A DNA stretch of 48,530 bases from Trichinella spiralis (GCA_000181795.3 CM012955.1:11193376-11241905), one strand, 5' to 3'. Positions 11,201 to 23,799 are shown, counted from the stretch's first letter. Notes: a model not told the origin generated them from the sequence alone. Made by a program: numbers and translations.

Positions 11201-14200
11201 AAAAACCAATTTTCAACGATCATTTCGAACATTTATAGCTTGTTTTTCAAATAGTAACCAGAATAATAATGCAAAATATATTTGATTAAAATAATGAAAT
11301 AAATAAGAGGAAAAGACGACGAATTCTGGGACCAGAGGGAAAATTCAACCGTTGAGCAAAGAATAAGAAAAAATAATGAAAAAAGCCAATTAGCAATAAC
11401 CATGCTGACTGCTACTTTTTCTTTGATTAAATTTGCAATTGATGATCTAACTGATTTGATGTCAAAAATTTCGAAATTGACCAATAGCATAGTACAAAAG
11501 CAAAAAAAATTTACAATAAAATATCATAGTAAATTGAAAAGTGCATTTTATTATTCTATTAATAAGCGAAAAAAATCGTGAATAACAACAACTATTATTT
11601 TGCATAAAATTAATTGTTTTTCAAAAAACAATCCATTTTCCAAAATTATCATTTCCTGGTTCTATCACTCGATCTGCTGCTGCTGCTGCTGCTGCTATTT
11701 GTTGCAAAAAAGCAACAACAGCCAGGCTAAATAAACTAAACCGCTTTCCATTGCACAACGTCTGCTATGCATGTTCTCAGTATTGAGCATATATCGACAT
11801 GATAGAAAAAAAAACTGCCACTATAAGTAAATGCAAGTGAATTCTTTCATCAAGTAAAAGCTGAATTGATGGAAAAAAAAGTACAGAAATAAGCATTGTT
11901 CAAATTCTAAATAAAGAACATAAAAAAATTAATATAAAAAAAGAAACAAGGAAGAATGTTAAATAAACGGGAAAGAATGATAAACTTTATTATTATTAAT
12001 AGAAAATGCAGTACGATGATCAGTCATACGTGAAAGGAAATGTTCATTTCAATCAAGTAAATTGAAGAAAAACCTCCAATTGATCTGTAGATCAACATCA
12101 ATCAAATAAAAAACAAGAGAAAAGCTAGAAAATAAGAAAAAAAATATTCGAAAATAAATTTTGAAAATTTTCATGCATCAAGATCAGAAATGTCTAAAGA
12201 TAGATGACAAGAATGGTAGTATTGCAATTAATAATTGAATTCAACAAGCAGTATTCATTAATAAACAACAACAATAGAATAATAAAAATGCAAAAGTGGA
12301 CAACATTGTTTCCATTTCTATATTTCAGTTGAATTTCAGCTGTATAAAATTAATTTTTGTGCATATACGTGGGTGATTTTTGTCGACTGATATCACAAGA
12401 TCACACATCGTCCATCGTTGACAGACAATGCACAATGATACTAGGCACGAATGAATGCAAACGATCAGATGCCGAGCATGTGCATAAAAAAATTGTGTGC
12501 ACAGTTGTTTGTTGGCTATATCCCCCCCCCCTCTAGAGCCCCATTTTTTAAATCTGCCCACCCTTGACGAGACAAGTGCCTTCCAGTCTTGCGGATCCGT
12601 ATTGCGATGCAGTGATGATCATTAAACGTTGAAGACGATGATGGAGCAAGACAAACACGGAGAGCAAGAAAGCATCGCTCGATGTTGTCAGCTGTTTAGG
12701 CGATTTGTCAAAGTGAAATGCTCTCGCTTCCAGGACGAACAAGTTGCAATGAAACGATGAAATGAAGAAGCTTTTGTTCCATTCCAAAGCAAATAATAAC
12801 AGAATTAAAAATTCCCCCTCCTCTTCCTCCCCCTCCCCCTCTGATGCTATTTTTCTTTTTCTTTCTTTCTTTCTTCTCCACCTCTTTCAACTCCACCCCC
12901 TCCACCATTTTCGAACTTGAACAGCAGTAAAGAAAATTCGATGAGGATTTTTTCTCAATTTTCCTTGCACAACTTTATGGGCATTATTATTAGCCGCCAA
13001 CTCGTCGTCGTCTCGTTTCCACACATTTGTCAGCCAAACAAAGCCCCAAAATGAATAAATAAATAAATAAATAAGTACAGTACGCCTACTTCCTCCTTTT
13101 CCAACGGGATGAACATGAACAAAAAAAATAACTTGCCAACAATACTACAAACACCCTGTGATCGATGAACACTAACTATTGTCATTTTAGCAATGGATGA
13201 ACAAATAATAAATGAAAAAAAACTATTATTTTTTCAGTTTAAATAAGCAATAGAAATAAAAGTTGCTTTCTCTAGCAATGCTGCATGTCGGAGACTGATC
13301 GATCAATGTCAAAAAGTATTTAATTTCGAAGAGTAATAATATTCAAAAAGGGGAAGAAAAAAGAAACAATTTCGCTTAACAAGTCGGAGATGATTTCGAT
13401 CCAATTGATTCACTTCACTTCGCGTTGGATCTTTCCCATTGTACCTCACGGACAACCATGAAATATGCAACAGATCAAAATAGGCAAAAAAAAGAAAAAA
13501 AATCCCACAAAATGAAATTCATTTCAACTCCTTCTCATCGCATTCATTGGTGACCAATTTGTTCCACATATATGTATATATGTATATAATTCGATTCGAA
13601 AATTACCACTGGACTACACACCAATTTTTTTTAATCAATCATCATTATTAACTGTATTGGATTTTATTTCAACTGAACAACAATTAATTCTCTTCCTACC
13701 TAAAATTACCGAGAAAATTAAAATTGCAAAAATGCTAATAATAAAGACTAAACGAAGTAATCGTTCTGGTGGAAGAACAAAAAAAAAGCAAATCAATAGT
13801 TGTCATAGATGCGATGTAATTTTCTCACAGTATACAACGAGGAAATAAATCAAATTTGATACAAAAAAGACCGACTGCTATTGTCGTTGCCGTTATTAGT
13901 TTCAAATATCAAAATTGCAAGCGAAGCAGGCGGTGCCAAATTTCCCGCAATTAGCTATTTTTGTAACAAAAAAGCAAACAAATAAAATCGCAATTGCATT
14001 CTTTGCCTGCCATTTATGTTCGAGAGAAGCAGCCTCGTTGTGAGCATCTTTGCAAATTCAATTTCCAACCAATTCAAAATTCGAATTGATCTGCGAATTA
14101 CTATCTGCTCTAACAAATACACAGACGGAGAAAGAGAGAGAAATAAATAAATAAATAAATAAATTTATGTTTACATCGGTAGAAATAGAAAAGAGCGAGG

Positions 14201-17200
14201 AAGAAAAGGGTGGAGGAAAGGGAATGTAAGGTATTACATATAGTCAATATATGAACATCACGTATATTGACTATATGCAATAATAATCGAACATAAACAA
14301 ATTGAACGTTCACCAATAATATCACTGCTGTGTAAAATTCAATCGACTTGCCATCATCGTCGTCTGTTTGGCAAATTTCAGTTCACTTGAAATTTAATTT
14401 ACCCAACTAATATTTGTCAAATAACAACAACGATCGAAACACCTCTCTGTTGATGACACTCATCATTTTCCCATACCAATTGAATATTATTATTCTTTTG
14501 AATTTTATGAAGAAAATTTTTCCAAAAATATTATATTCATAAACAAGTTGAAAAATTAAATACAAGCAAAATTACTGCACCAAGAATTACAATGGAAAAA
14601 AGTCACAAATTTGCCAAATTGAAAACGTGAAACTGAATTCAAAAAACCACAAAAAATAGAAAAAAAAGCTTGTTTGCTTTTCACTTTTCATTGTACATAT
14701 ATATATATATATATATGTATACACATATAATACTGTCAAGTGTGACAAAGGATCAAACTTGTTCTCGTGAAAATAAAATATGATGAATTGATATGATAAA
14801 AATGCATTCAACTATAACGAAGCTGTTTTCAATTGTCAACCTAAAGAAAGGGATTGTTGTTGCAAATGAAAAAAAAAGAGAAATCAATAGAAATTTCAAA
14901 AGACAATTTTCAATCAAAAATATGTGAAAATAAAAGAAATTTTTTGAAGCAGAAAAATCACCGGATGAAAAACATTCCACCATCACCAAACGGATATAAT
15001 ATCAATTAATGATGGATCATTCATCGATCGTTCATTTATTTGTTGCTGGTCCATTTTACTCTGCTTCTCTTTATTGTCTGTCTTTTTTGAATAATTCTCC
15101 AACAAACAGATATATGCCCAATTGAAAACTGTGCTCATCAATTTCTCGAATGTTCAGACAAATACAGGAAGGAAGCGAACGATTCTGAAAGCTAATCAAA
15201 GCGTCGTTGTGTCCGGCGGAATATTTGTTGGCCGACACAAAGCCCGTCTTCGAAATTTCACTTCACTTCAAACCAACTGCTCTCGATGAATAGCAAATTA
15301 TGGGAACACTGAATTTCTGCTAAACCATCGATCCGAATATTTGCAAGCGGGGACAAGGCAGAAGAGATGAGAGCAGAGATAGAGAGGGATAGAGAGGCAG
15401 AGAGGGCTAAACAGAAGCAGAGATGAAGAGAAGAAAACCGAAAAGAAGAAAATAACAAAAAATTACATATTTTCCAAAAATATCTTTCCGTTTAAAATTA
15501 GAATCATTACTATTTTTTTAAAATAAATAATTTTTACACACTCTCCGCATCTGTATGTGTGTGTGTGTGTGTGCTTTCGAAATGTTCTCTAATCTTTCAT
15601 CATTTTCCGCAACTAAATTTTTACCATTTGGCCACAACTAAATATCATCTAGTCTAGACAAAGCCGTCAGCTAAAGTCGCCGCTATCCGCACACACAGAC
15701 ACACAGCTGCTTGCAGTGAAAAACGAACAAATCTTCAATAACACTCAACTGAGAAGGGGGAAAAAATAATAAACAAAACGATAAATCACAATGCAACTTT
15801 GCAATTCGACTATGAATAGCATAAAAAGGGAGAAAAGAAAATTCACAATATTTTCAACACCACATGTTATACATGTATATATATATATATTTGAATAAAT
15901 TGATATGCGAGGTTCGACATTTGAAAAGTGTAGCATCAGTTTCCAAGAAAAATAACAACAGCTGTGTAATATAAAGCTGTGCAACCGTGTTTCAAAGAAC
16001 TGAAAATTGACACTTCTGATTTTAACGCAACAATATTGTTATACTACTGTTTCAAGCAAAAACGATATCCTCGTCCACTTTTACATTTTGTCATATTTTT
16101 AATAAAAATATTTATCATTTCCATTATTTCATTTCGGAAATTGCAACATCACCATTATCATCATGTTTTCGTGGTAGATTGACAATTTGGACATTTTGTT
16201 GAAAATGAAATTTAAAAAAATCACAGTCAACTGATCAAAAGCTTCCTGTTTGAAAAAAATAAAAATTCCAATTGCCAAACTGCGAAACAAATAACTGCAT
16301 CACGTTTCAGTGGTAGTAGATCAAAGAAGAACAAGAATAGGAAAAGGACGACGAATACAAAATATCAATTGCCAAGGGGTCACTAATCAACCGTTGCTAA
16401 GCTGTTGTTCGGCAACGCGCACAGTGAGATGAATAAAATTTCAATATTAATTTCAACCTTAAAAAGCAATTAAACGTGCTCAACAAGAGAAAGCAAGCCC
16501 ACGCTTGCACGTCCATTCGTTGCCCAAAATTTAATATACATAAACAATACGTGCAGCTCGGCATCGAATGCGCCTGTTGAATTACCAATTTGAAAAAAAA
16601 GGAGAAAAACTTAACTTTATTCCTCTAAATTAAAAATACAATTTAACGATTTCTCATCAAATGTATCAATGCAATGCAACCGTATAATCTGATGACAAGA
16701 TCAACGATAAAGCCGAATGGGTCGGTCTCTTTGCCTGTTTGTCAAATTCGACAGCCATTTCTATTGCATGATGTTACAATTTTGAACTTATTTAATCGAG
16801 CAAAAACACAAATCTGAATGCTATTCTGCCGCTGGTGATGAATAAATGAAATGGCGAGCAAACGCTAAGAAGCTTTCATTTTTGCTATATTAGCAAATAT
16901 GCCCTCTGTCAACCATGCAAATAACAACTGTCCAGATTCCAGAATGAAATTCCCCATGCTCTTTCTCGCAGTGCAATTTTTGTTGATTTGTTGAAATACT
17001 TATCAAAAATGCTACGTCAAGGGAAAAGTTGAATTCGCAGGGAAGTGTCAAATGGAAAAAAAATCTGATTCTTCTACGGGAGATGTGCCCAAAATTCACA
17101 AGGTACTGTAAAAAAATAAACGCAGGTACAACGCATTGTCCTTGGATACAATTTATCAAATGATATTGAACAATTTCTCTCGCAATATTTTCAAGAAATC

Positions 17201-18309
17201 TATAGCCGAATAAAAATGGAAAACCTTCCATGAATTACTGTGATGATCAACTGACACAATGGAAGAGATAATGACGAGAAAAGAAATTTGAACGATAACA
17301 ACAACAACAACAACAACAACAAGGCAACGATTTATGAATGAGGAATTCTGATGACAATTGATCAAACGACAACATCGTGCCAAGCACATCTAACAGTGAC
17401 AAATTGGAGCCAAATTGTCCAGTTGAAAGCAACAAGGAGACAGATAAAAAAGCAAACTTCAACACAACTGAAACAATCTTGAACAAAACAAACAAACTTG
17501 AGAAACTCTCTCAGAAAAAACCAAATAAATAAAAAACAAAACAAAACAATGATTAAACCAGACTAAACCCGGGACGTCACGGATGGCTAAATTATCATAC
17601 GTGTGTTCAATCGATTTTATTTCTTAAAAAACCTCAACTAACAAGCGCTCTTGATCGCGTGTCAAATTCCGCGTCCGTCAATGCGCTTGTAACACGCTAG
17701 ACAGCGCGTCGCCATTCCAACCAAACATCAGAACGGTGCAATCACAGCTCTGGCAGATCCCAACGTAAAGCGCAAAACAGACGGTTTTAAATTCTATAAT
17801 TTTCAATCTTCTTAACACACCCATCCATTCTAGCTGATTATACCACTCGCTCAAGCAGTCGAACATATAGTCGATTGAAAATTTACAATCGCAAATGGAA
17901 TAGTTAGCAGTAAAAATTGAAATAAGCACTAAAAATCATTTACGATAACGAGAGATTTTTCGAAAATTTACAACAATCTTTTCCTATGGGACAGCGCATG
18001 GTAAAATGTTGAAATGTGATCAGTGAAAACCCATTTTAAAATCATTAATCATTAGTGAATATCAGAATTACAGAATGCTGGAAATCGAAAGCTCAACTGG
18101 CAAACCAACAAACAGCACATGCATTATTACAAATGGTTGTTGTTAGCACGAAACCCGGAAGCAACATTTTCAAAATGGCAAAACTAACATACCCGTGTGA
18201 TTGAGTGGACTTCGGCCATAATTTGTTCAAAAGCTGACTGGTCTTCATTTAATTTGCGTTGTTGGATCGCAATTTTTTCGCTAAACTTTCTCGGTATTCC
18301 AGAAGCCAT
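8218..18309 (-). CDS. CRTC: CREB-regulated transcription coactivator (CRTC/TORC), 490 aa, 13 exons
   Basis: CRTC coactivators bind CREB in the nucleus when dephosphorylated and are held in the cytoplasm by 14-3-3 after SIK/AMPK phosphorylation. Exons in transcript order: 18193-18309, 10347-10448, 10093-10278, 9964-10025, 9726-9862, 9600-9652, 9461-9522, 9251-9351, 9094-9206, 8844-9026, 8644-8777, 8446-8564, 8218-8321. They total 1473 nt and join in frame. Exon 1 encodes the CREB-binding domain (MASGIPRKFSEKIAIQQRK, residues 1-19, then a helix ending in ITR at 39). Residues 60-65 RSLPNV match the family's SLPNV block. YLQPPADSSWRRTHSDPVLH (145-164) matches YLSPPxDTSWRRTNSDSALH, so Ser159 is the expected SIK/AMPK site. 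IPDIILTG near residue 450 matches the C-terminal IPNIILT block. Only 34-35 residues follow it, fewer than in vertebrates, so the activation domain looks short. The start is the only Met fitting the family N-terminus. Ser/Thr/Pro-rich linkers are poorly conserved, and exons 6-9 rest mainly on splice signals and frame. Confidence 0.93.
11674..11696. repeat. (CTG)n microsatellite in CRTC intron 1
   Basis: About 7.7 uninterrupted CTG/CAG units in non-coding sequence. Confidence 0.9.
13054..13074. repeat. (AAAT)n microsatellite
   Basis: Five AAAT-type units inside CRTC intron 1; a second similar run lies at 14141-14164. Confidence 0.85.
14696..14716. repeat. (AT)n microsatellite
   Basis: Alternating AT run followed by GTATACACATAT, inside CRTC intron 1. 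Confidence 0.85.
15556..15573. repeat. (GT)n microsatellite
   Basis: Nine GT/TG units in CRTC intron 1. Confidence 0.85.
17297..17322. repeat. (AAC)n microsatellite
   Basis: Eight to nine AAC units in CRTC intron 1. The frame read on the minus strand gives poly-Val/Cys and is not taken as coding. Confidence 0.85.
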
Positions 18310-21300
18310 TAACACTGCCAGTCAATTCTGCACAATATCAAGAGCAAGGCAAAGCTAAAAGCAGTTGTGTATTCCGAGATCCAAGTAGTCATTGATCAAA
18401 CTTTCTTCACGACTGAACGAAGCAGCATAGCGATCACACGTACAAAAAGCATATAGATGTTAATCGCTTAGGATACTGTAATTACACTTGAAAATCTTTA
18501 TTACAGTATATTGAAAAAACTTATTCACTGCAAGTGATATCAAATTGTTTGCATATTAAATAATCTGTGGCTATTAAATATAAATGATGTTGTATGAGTA
18601 CATATTGCTCTTGCATCACATTTATTTGGATAAATAATGCATAACTACAGACGAAATGAGCTTCCTGTATATAAATAGCAGAAAGTAGCACATCTTATTA
18701 ATATTAAAACAAACAGAACGTGCAATTCAAACAGAATAAAATTTTATAATTTATGCTCAAAAGCATGCATCTGAAATTTGCATTTGTTCTTGTTATAAAA
18801 TAACTGAAAATGTAATGCGAATCATTCATTCAACCTTTTTACTCATCTAATATCATACCTGTATCAGTTTGTTCTGCTTTCTCGCAACCTTTCATGTATC
18901 AAATTTCAGTACTATTTATATTGTCGTACTTTTTTCATTTTACAGGCTGATTCAAAAGCTGAAATGACTGTTTAAATTGTCGAAAAACTTCAAATTGAAT
19001 GTTCCAATCACTCATTTTATTGAAGTGAAAGCTACACTAAAGCTAATAAAGATTGAACTTGTAAAATAATTTTCAAGCATGCACTTAACATAGATTAAAA
19101 AGACTATTTTTAAAGAAATTTATTACAAAATGAGGGCTTCCATTAAAATTGAATAAGTTAAATTAAGTTTTTATAGACCAAAAAAATATCAGTCGTTTTC
19201 AATTAATATTAATTGGTTTTGCATTGATAATTTATTTAACTTTTTGATATGCGCATACTTATGTGTTATTATTAAAAATTCAATTACATTAAAAATATTT
19301 AATAAAAACTTTGAAACTTTTTGCATTTTGTGTCATTTTAAAGATCAAAAAATTAAAAAGAAAGGAAAAAATCCATAAGAATATAATCAGATCGATTTTA
19401 CGTAAAAGTGTGGCTTTTGAAATATCATTTTTCTAAAATACATTGTTGGGCATAGCAGCGTGTATTTTCAAGAAAAATGTGTAGTTTATCATTCATGTGC
19501 AAACTGATTCTTTTGCTTTCTGCTTGAGCTTTTTTGCTTAATTATGAAAACATCAATAAGTAGCAAAAATTGCAGTGTGCAATGTGAAAATTACTCCGAC
19601 ATACCATTTCATTGGAGCAAATTAGCATTTGTTAATTGCAAATTATAATTTCATATATAAATATACAACACTGACAAATAAAATTATCCTAATGAAGTGA
19701 TCATTAGCGACAAATCAGAGTTTAAAATTATTACAGAAACGAAGGTAGTTATCGTTTTTTAATACATAATTATTTGTTAACAAAGTCATCCTCTATATAA
19801 GAAACAAAAATATATTCTAATAGCATAAAACTGTTTTCAATTGAAAAACGAATGAAATTTGAAGCAGAACAACTGTTGCAAATGCTAATTTTAGATGTAC
19901 AGAGTTTTTTTCTGAAGTGATGTAATATTGATGAACAGTTGCTATATCAGTATTTTATATGACTTTATTACAAACGTAAGGCAAACTGTTTAATTCTAAA
20001 AAGTGCAGAAAATTCATGTTTAAACAACAATAAATATCATTATCAAAACAATCAGTAAAATTCACGTTAAAAAATGATAATAAAAAAGAAGAAAAACAGA
20101 GCTCATTTACGTGTGAATTACAAATTTTCATTACTCACAACAGTGAATGTTGTTTTGTGGAAATTTAAAGATTATATTTGTGCTTACTTAATTGCTGATT
20201 CTTTTGCAGCCGGTTAGATAAAGAATGATAACTTGTTTAATGAAAATTAAATTTATAATTGTTGCAATTGAAAATTAATTCATCAAATGCTAAAAGTATG
20301 ATAAATTGAAAAGCTAAACAAAGTTTACTTAATGAATAATGATCTTCGCTGAATTGATTTTCAAATATTATCAAAAGTTTATAATGATAATTAATATCTA
20401 AAGATTACGATTAATGGGAAATTACGTAAAAATTTCAATTTTTAAAATCATTATCAAGCAAGTAAAGAACATTACTTCATATTTGAAACTTTTATATAAT
20501 AATTTACATCGAAAAGAGATTGTTTTATTGTGAAAACCATAAAAATTAATGTTACAATTGATTTCTTTTTACAAGGTTGTTAGCAATTCAATTTAATGAA
20601 TCAAGTTTAATGAAAACAGTTGCAATTTCACTTAAGCAAGTCAGAAACTAAAAATATTTTGTTTAAAATTATAATTTTGACCATAATTATAAGAACAATT
20701 TTTTTTGAAACACATACTCCAAGAACGCAATTAAATTTGAAAAAGGAAAATAAATCGTAAAGCTGCCGACTGTAAGGTATTTCATTTATTGCAACAGCGG
20801 CTTGTATAAGAGCATGAAGCAGATTTTTAAATTGACTTTACATTTTAAATAAATCAATATTCAAATAAGTAAAGCAAGTTCGCACATTTTCTAAATTCAA
20901 CCTTCTATTTCAAATATTAATTATTACATTTATTATTTAACTCGTAAAATAAAAACAAATTTTGTGACTTTATAGTGTTTTTGCAAAACTTTAGCTTTCA
21001 TTTGCAAGCAGAAATGAAAAATGTTCAGCAAAAAGAAAGTACATTTTTAAAACTAAAGCAAATGCTGTTCGTTTTTCCTCGAATGCTTTTGAATATCCAG
21101 TGTGAAACGTTATTGCATTTGCACAACGATCAGCCTTTCAAATTTACGCTAATTGCAAAAACTAAACAGATATTTTTCAGAAAAGTTATCGCTGATCTAG
21201 AAATAAAATTTAAATATTCAAAAAAGCATTATTTTTTACACTTGACGTTTTACAGACCGACCGCATGCACATTTACAAATTTCAGCTGAACATTTCCTCA

Positions 21301-22682
21301 TTGCATTTAAAAACAATGCTTTATTTTGTTTTCTTTTTTCTTACTGTTAACATCATGCAATCACACTTCCTTGTTTTGCAGCTGAGATGACAAAAAGCTG
21401 CAAACATGACTAACACATGCATGCATGCTATAGCTATCAAATGTGCCGTCGATTTGTGCATGTGCATATGCGTGATTGACAAGTTATGTTTGAATTTTAG
21501 TTTCAATTTTCACGCTGAAATCTGTCATGTGCAGCTTTTTAACTGGTTGAAATTTAGCTTTAACAAAAAATTTATTTTTCATCATTTTTATTTTATAATG
21601 TCACAACTCACTTCAGCAAAAACATCCTTGCATGTGGCAGTTTATTGAACGAAAAAAAAAACAAATTAATGCAAAACATTTCATTAAAACTACGAAAAGT
21701 GCTTTGTTATTAATGTTTTATTAATATTAATAACAACTTGTTCATCAATGTTCCTGAATTGTAATGCAATGTTTTCGATACTTGACAACTTTTTACCCAT
21801 TATTAATATGGGCTATTATCGATCTACTGAATTGTCTTAATTAATTAAAAAAAACATTATACATTACAAATAAAAGTAAAAACTACATAAAATAAAATAC
21901 TACCATATTTAAATGAGTCACTTAAAGCATGCATTTTGCAGTACATACACATATACATATACATATACATATGCAGTACTGTAAAAATATATGTATACAT
22001 ATGTTATAACAATAAATATATGCTATATATCATCTGAAAAAAATTATATAGCCATTTGAAAAAGTAGTTTATCATCAAATTAAGCAAAGACTGAAAAACC
22101 ATCTTCAAAATCATTTTAAATAAAATTCAATGTTATTGTCATAATGAATAAGAAGAAAAAGCGTGACAAATTTCCGTGAAGCCATTTACAAGCGTGCTGT
22201 ATAACTAACCAGAATTTAAGAAATGTTATGCTAATGTTTTGAAATTGAAATTGGTCTTGTATCACGATTTGAAACTGATTTTCAATTGCTAATTAGTTTC
22301 TCAATTGATGGTGCGGTTTTGTCAATCAACTTTTCAACACGCCCATATGATTGAAAAAGAACGCGTTAAAGTGGCCAGCTATTCAAACTGTAAGAGTTAG
22401 CCAATGTTTGCAAGAGTATCAACGTCGACTAGGCACGCTTCTGACCGGTGATCACTATTTGCATTGGTCAAGCGCTATTTGAATGCATTTCAATAATTTG
22501 CAGCCATTTCTTCATACAAACCGTAAGATTCTGGGTCAACAGTGCCATTTTACAACATCAGGAAGTTGCCAACTATATCAAAAGTGAAGCAAAACTGATT
22601 CACACACTTGTTCGTCTGTCATTCAGTCGTTTGCAAGCTCTGCTGGCAGCTGCATCGTTTCCTCACATTCATTCAGTTGCTA
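18310..22682. other. AT-rich intergenic region between the CRTC and Pro-rich gene starts
   Basis: No gene recognised in about 4.4 kb. The two flanking genes are transcribed away from it, so it should contain both promoters. The sequence is very AT-rich. A TATA-like TATATAAATAG occurs at about 18668 on the plus strand with no evident gene after it. A TACATA-rich, partly palindromic tract lies at about 21943-22030. The last 250 nt before the Pro-rich gene are less AT-rich and hold a TATATCAAAA motif near 22573 and a TCATTCAGT motif near 22619. Confidence 0.6.
21943..22030. repeat. (ACATAT)n / palindromic AT tract
   Basis: Tandem ACATAT units are followed by their mirror (TATATGTATACATATGTTATA), so the segment can form cruciform-like structures. 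It is low-complexity and has no coding signal. Confidence 0.7.
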
Positions 22683-23799
22683 ATGGAATTCAGAAAATTT
22701 TATCTGCCCGTATGTTTTGCACTTATTCTGGTGGTTGTACAAACGGCTCAGCCAAGTAACGGATTTTTAGTATTAATACATTGCCTCAACTTTCAATTAT
22801 TTAAATTCCGTATTTCAGATGTCAATAAAAAAAGGCAGTTCTTAGGAACGGTGGTTCGGCCAATAGTGTCACCATATATCCGACCAATCGTTCGACCAAT
22901 TGTCAGACCAATTGCAGCCATCGTACCAACAGTTAGACCTGTAGTTATCCAACCAACAGTAAGGCCAATTTTTTTTCAACCAGGAATATTCCCTCGGCCA
23001 TTTCCAAGACCTTTCCCTCCTCCAATAATTCCAAGGCCCATAGTACCACCACCAATAATACGACCATTTCCTCCTCCATTAATACCACGTCCAATTCCAC
23101 TGCCACCCCCAATGCCGCCACCAATACCTCCTCCCATGCCACCGCCGGTGATTATGCCACCACCAATTCCTCCTCCGCTACCACCGGTTATTATACGACC
23201 GATACCACCACCACCACCACCACCAATTATTGTGCAACCGTTACCACCTCCACCCCCACCAATGCCACCTCCAGTTATCGTTCAACCGATTCCACGACCA
23301 GTACCAAGGATTCCATTTTTCCCTGCAGCGATTCGACCTGTCCGAGTTCCTGGGGGACCGTGTCCAGGTGGTGCATCCCTTGGAATTCCCTGTGATCCCA
23401 GGCGTCCATGGCCTCAGTGTCCACCTCAATCTTATTGTTTTGCTGTCAATACTGTTGATATTGGACCTTACTACTGTTGTCCAGTTTGTAAGTGTACTAA
23501 AATGTACATTTTAATTACAACGATATAAAACTATTTATTATTCAGGGTCAACATATGGCGCTCCATATCGACCGTGGCGACCGTATTATCCATTTTATCC
23601 ATTTATGCCATACAACTGGCCACCGTGGATTCAAGCAAGAACGCGATGGGGATTGCCATTTTGGCCATATCCAAGAAAAGTGGCGAAAAAATTACATCCA
23701 CAAATTTCTGCTACCAAAGAATACAACATCGGCAACTACACATCACCCAGATATGATACTGATCACAATATTAAAGCATATTATTTACCAAACAGCTAA
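22683..23799 (+). CDS. Secreted proline-rich protein with six-Cys module and aromatic tail, 331 aa
   Basis: Three exons, 22683-22755, 22819-23487 and 23546-23799, total 996 nt and join in frame. Residues 1-22 (MEFRKFYLPVCFALILVVVQ...) form a clear signal peptide. A KKR site (28-30) follows. Then come RPIV-type repeats and a long Pro/Ile/Arg region of PPP-hydrophobic units to about residue 195. Six Cys (206, 216, 225, 231, 244, 245) in the pattern C-x9-C-x8-C-x5-C-x12-CC resemble lustrin-type Cys-rich modules of nematode secreted proteins; I infer this by pattern, not by search. The tail (248-331) is rich in Trp, Tyr, Phe and Pro. A structural, cuticular or extracellular role is likely, but the substrate or partner is unknown. 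Intron 1 is 63 nt, a multiple of three with no stop, so its retention would keep the frame. The start is chosen for the signal peptide. An upstream start in the same frame at 22608 would place the hydrophobic segment internally. Confidence 0.8.
22858..23320 (+). repeat. Degenerate Pro-coding repeats (RPIV and PPPxI units)
   Basis: Short repeats of CCA-rich codons within the Pro-rich gene. The 5' part repeats CGACCAATTGT-like units encoding RPIV; the 3' part repeats CCACCACCAAT/CCTCCT units. The open reverse-strand frames in this interval are shadows of the repeat. Confidence 0.8.

Larger units (their letters stand above)
10449..18192 (-). other. CRTC: CRTC intron 1 (7.7 kb)
   Basis: Lies between the CREB-binding exon and exon 2, where all other introns of the gene are 60-170 nt. 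It is AT-rich with many microsatellites, and I found no convincing additional exon or nested gene on either strand. A locally CpG- and GC-richer patch at about 17560-17720 stands out, including a CRE-like GACGTCAC (17573-17580). The length suggests regulatory elements or alternative promoters. Confidence 0.8.

Noticed and set aside
12548-12908. Overlapping minus-strand frames inside CRTC intron 1
   Set aside because: Several frames are open at once, driven by CT/GA-rich runs, with no family signature and no join to the CRTC frame.
18660-18690. Plus-strand TATA box TATATAAATAG
   Set aside because: No coding region or splice-supported transcript follows within a reasonable distance, so I do not call a gene from it.
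20975-21289. Open frame of about 104 codons on the plus strand
   Set aside because: It begins at GTG, has no splice support, family signature or codon bias, and lies in very AT-rich DNA where such frames are expected by chance.
22945-23142. Reverse-strand Val/Glu/Leu-rich frame opposite the Pro-rich gene
   Set aside because: It is the antisense shadow of CCA-rich codons; the plus-strand reading has a signal peptide, splice sites and a Cys module.
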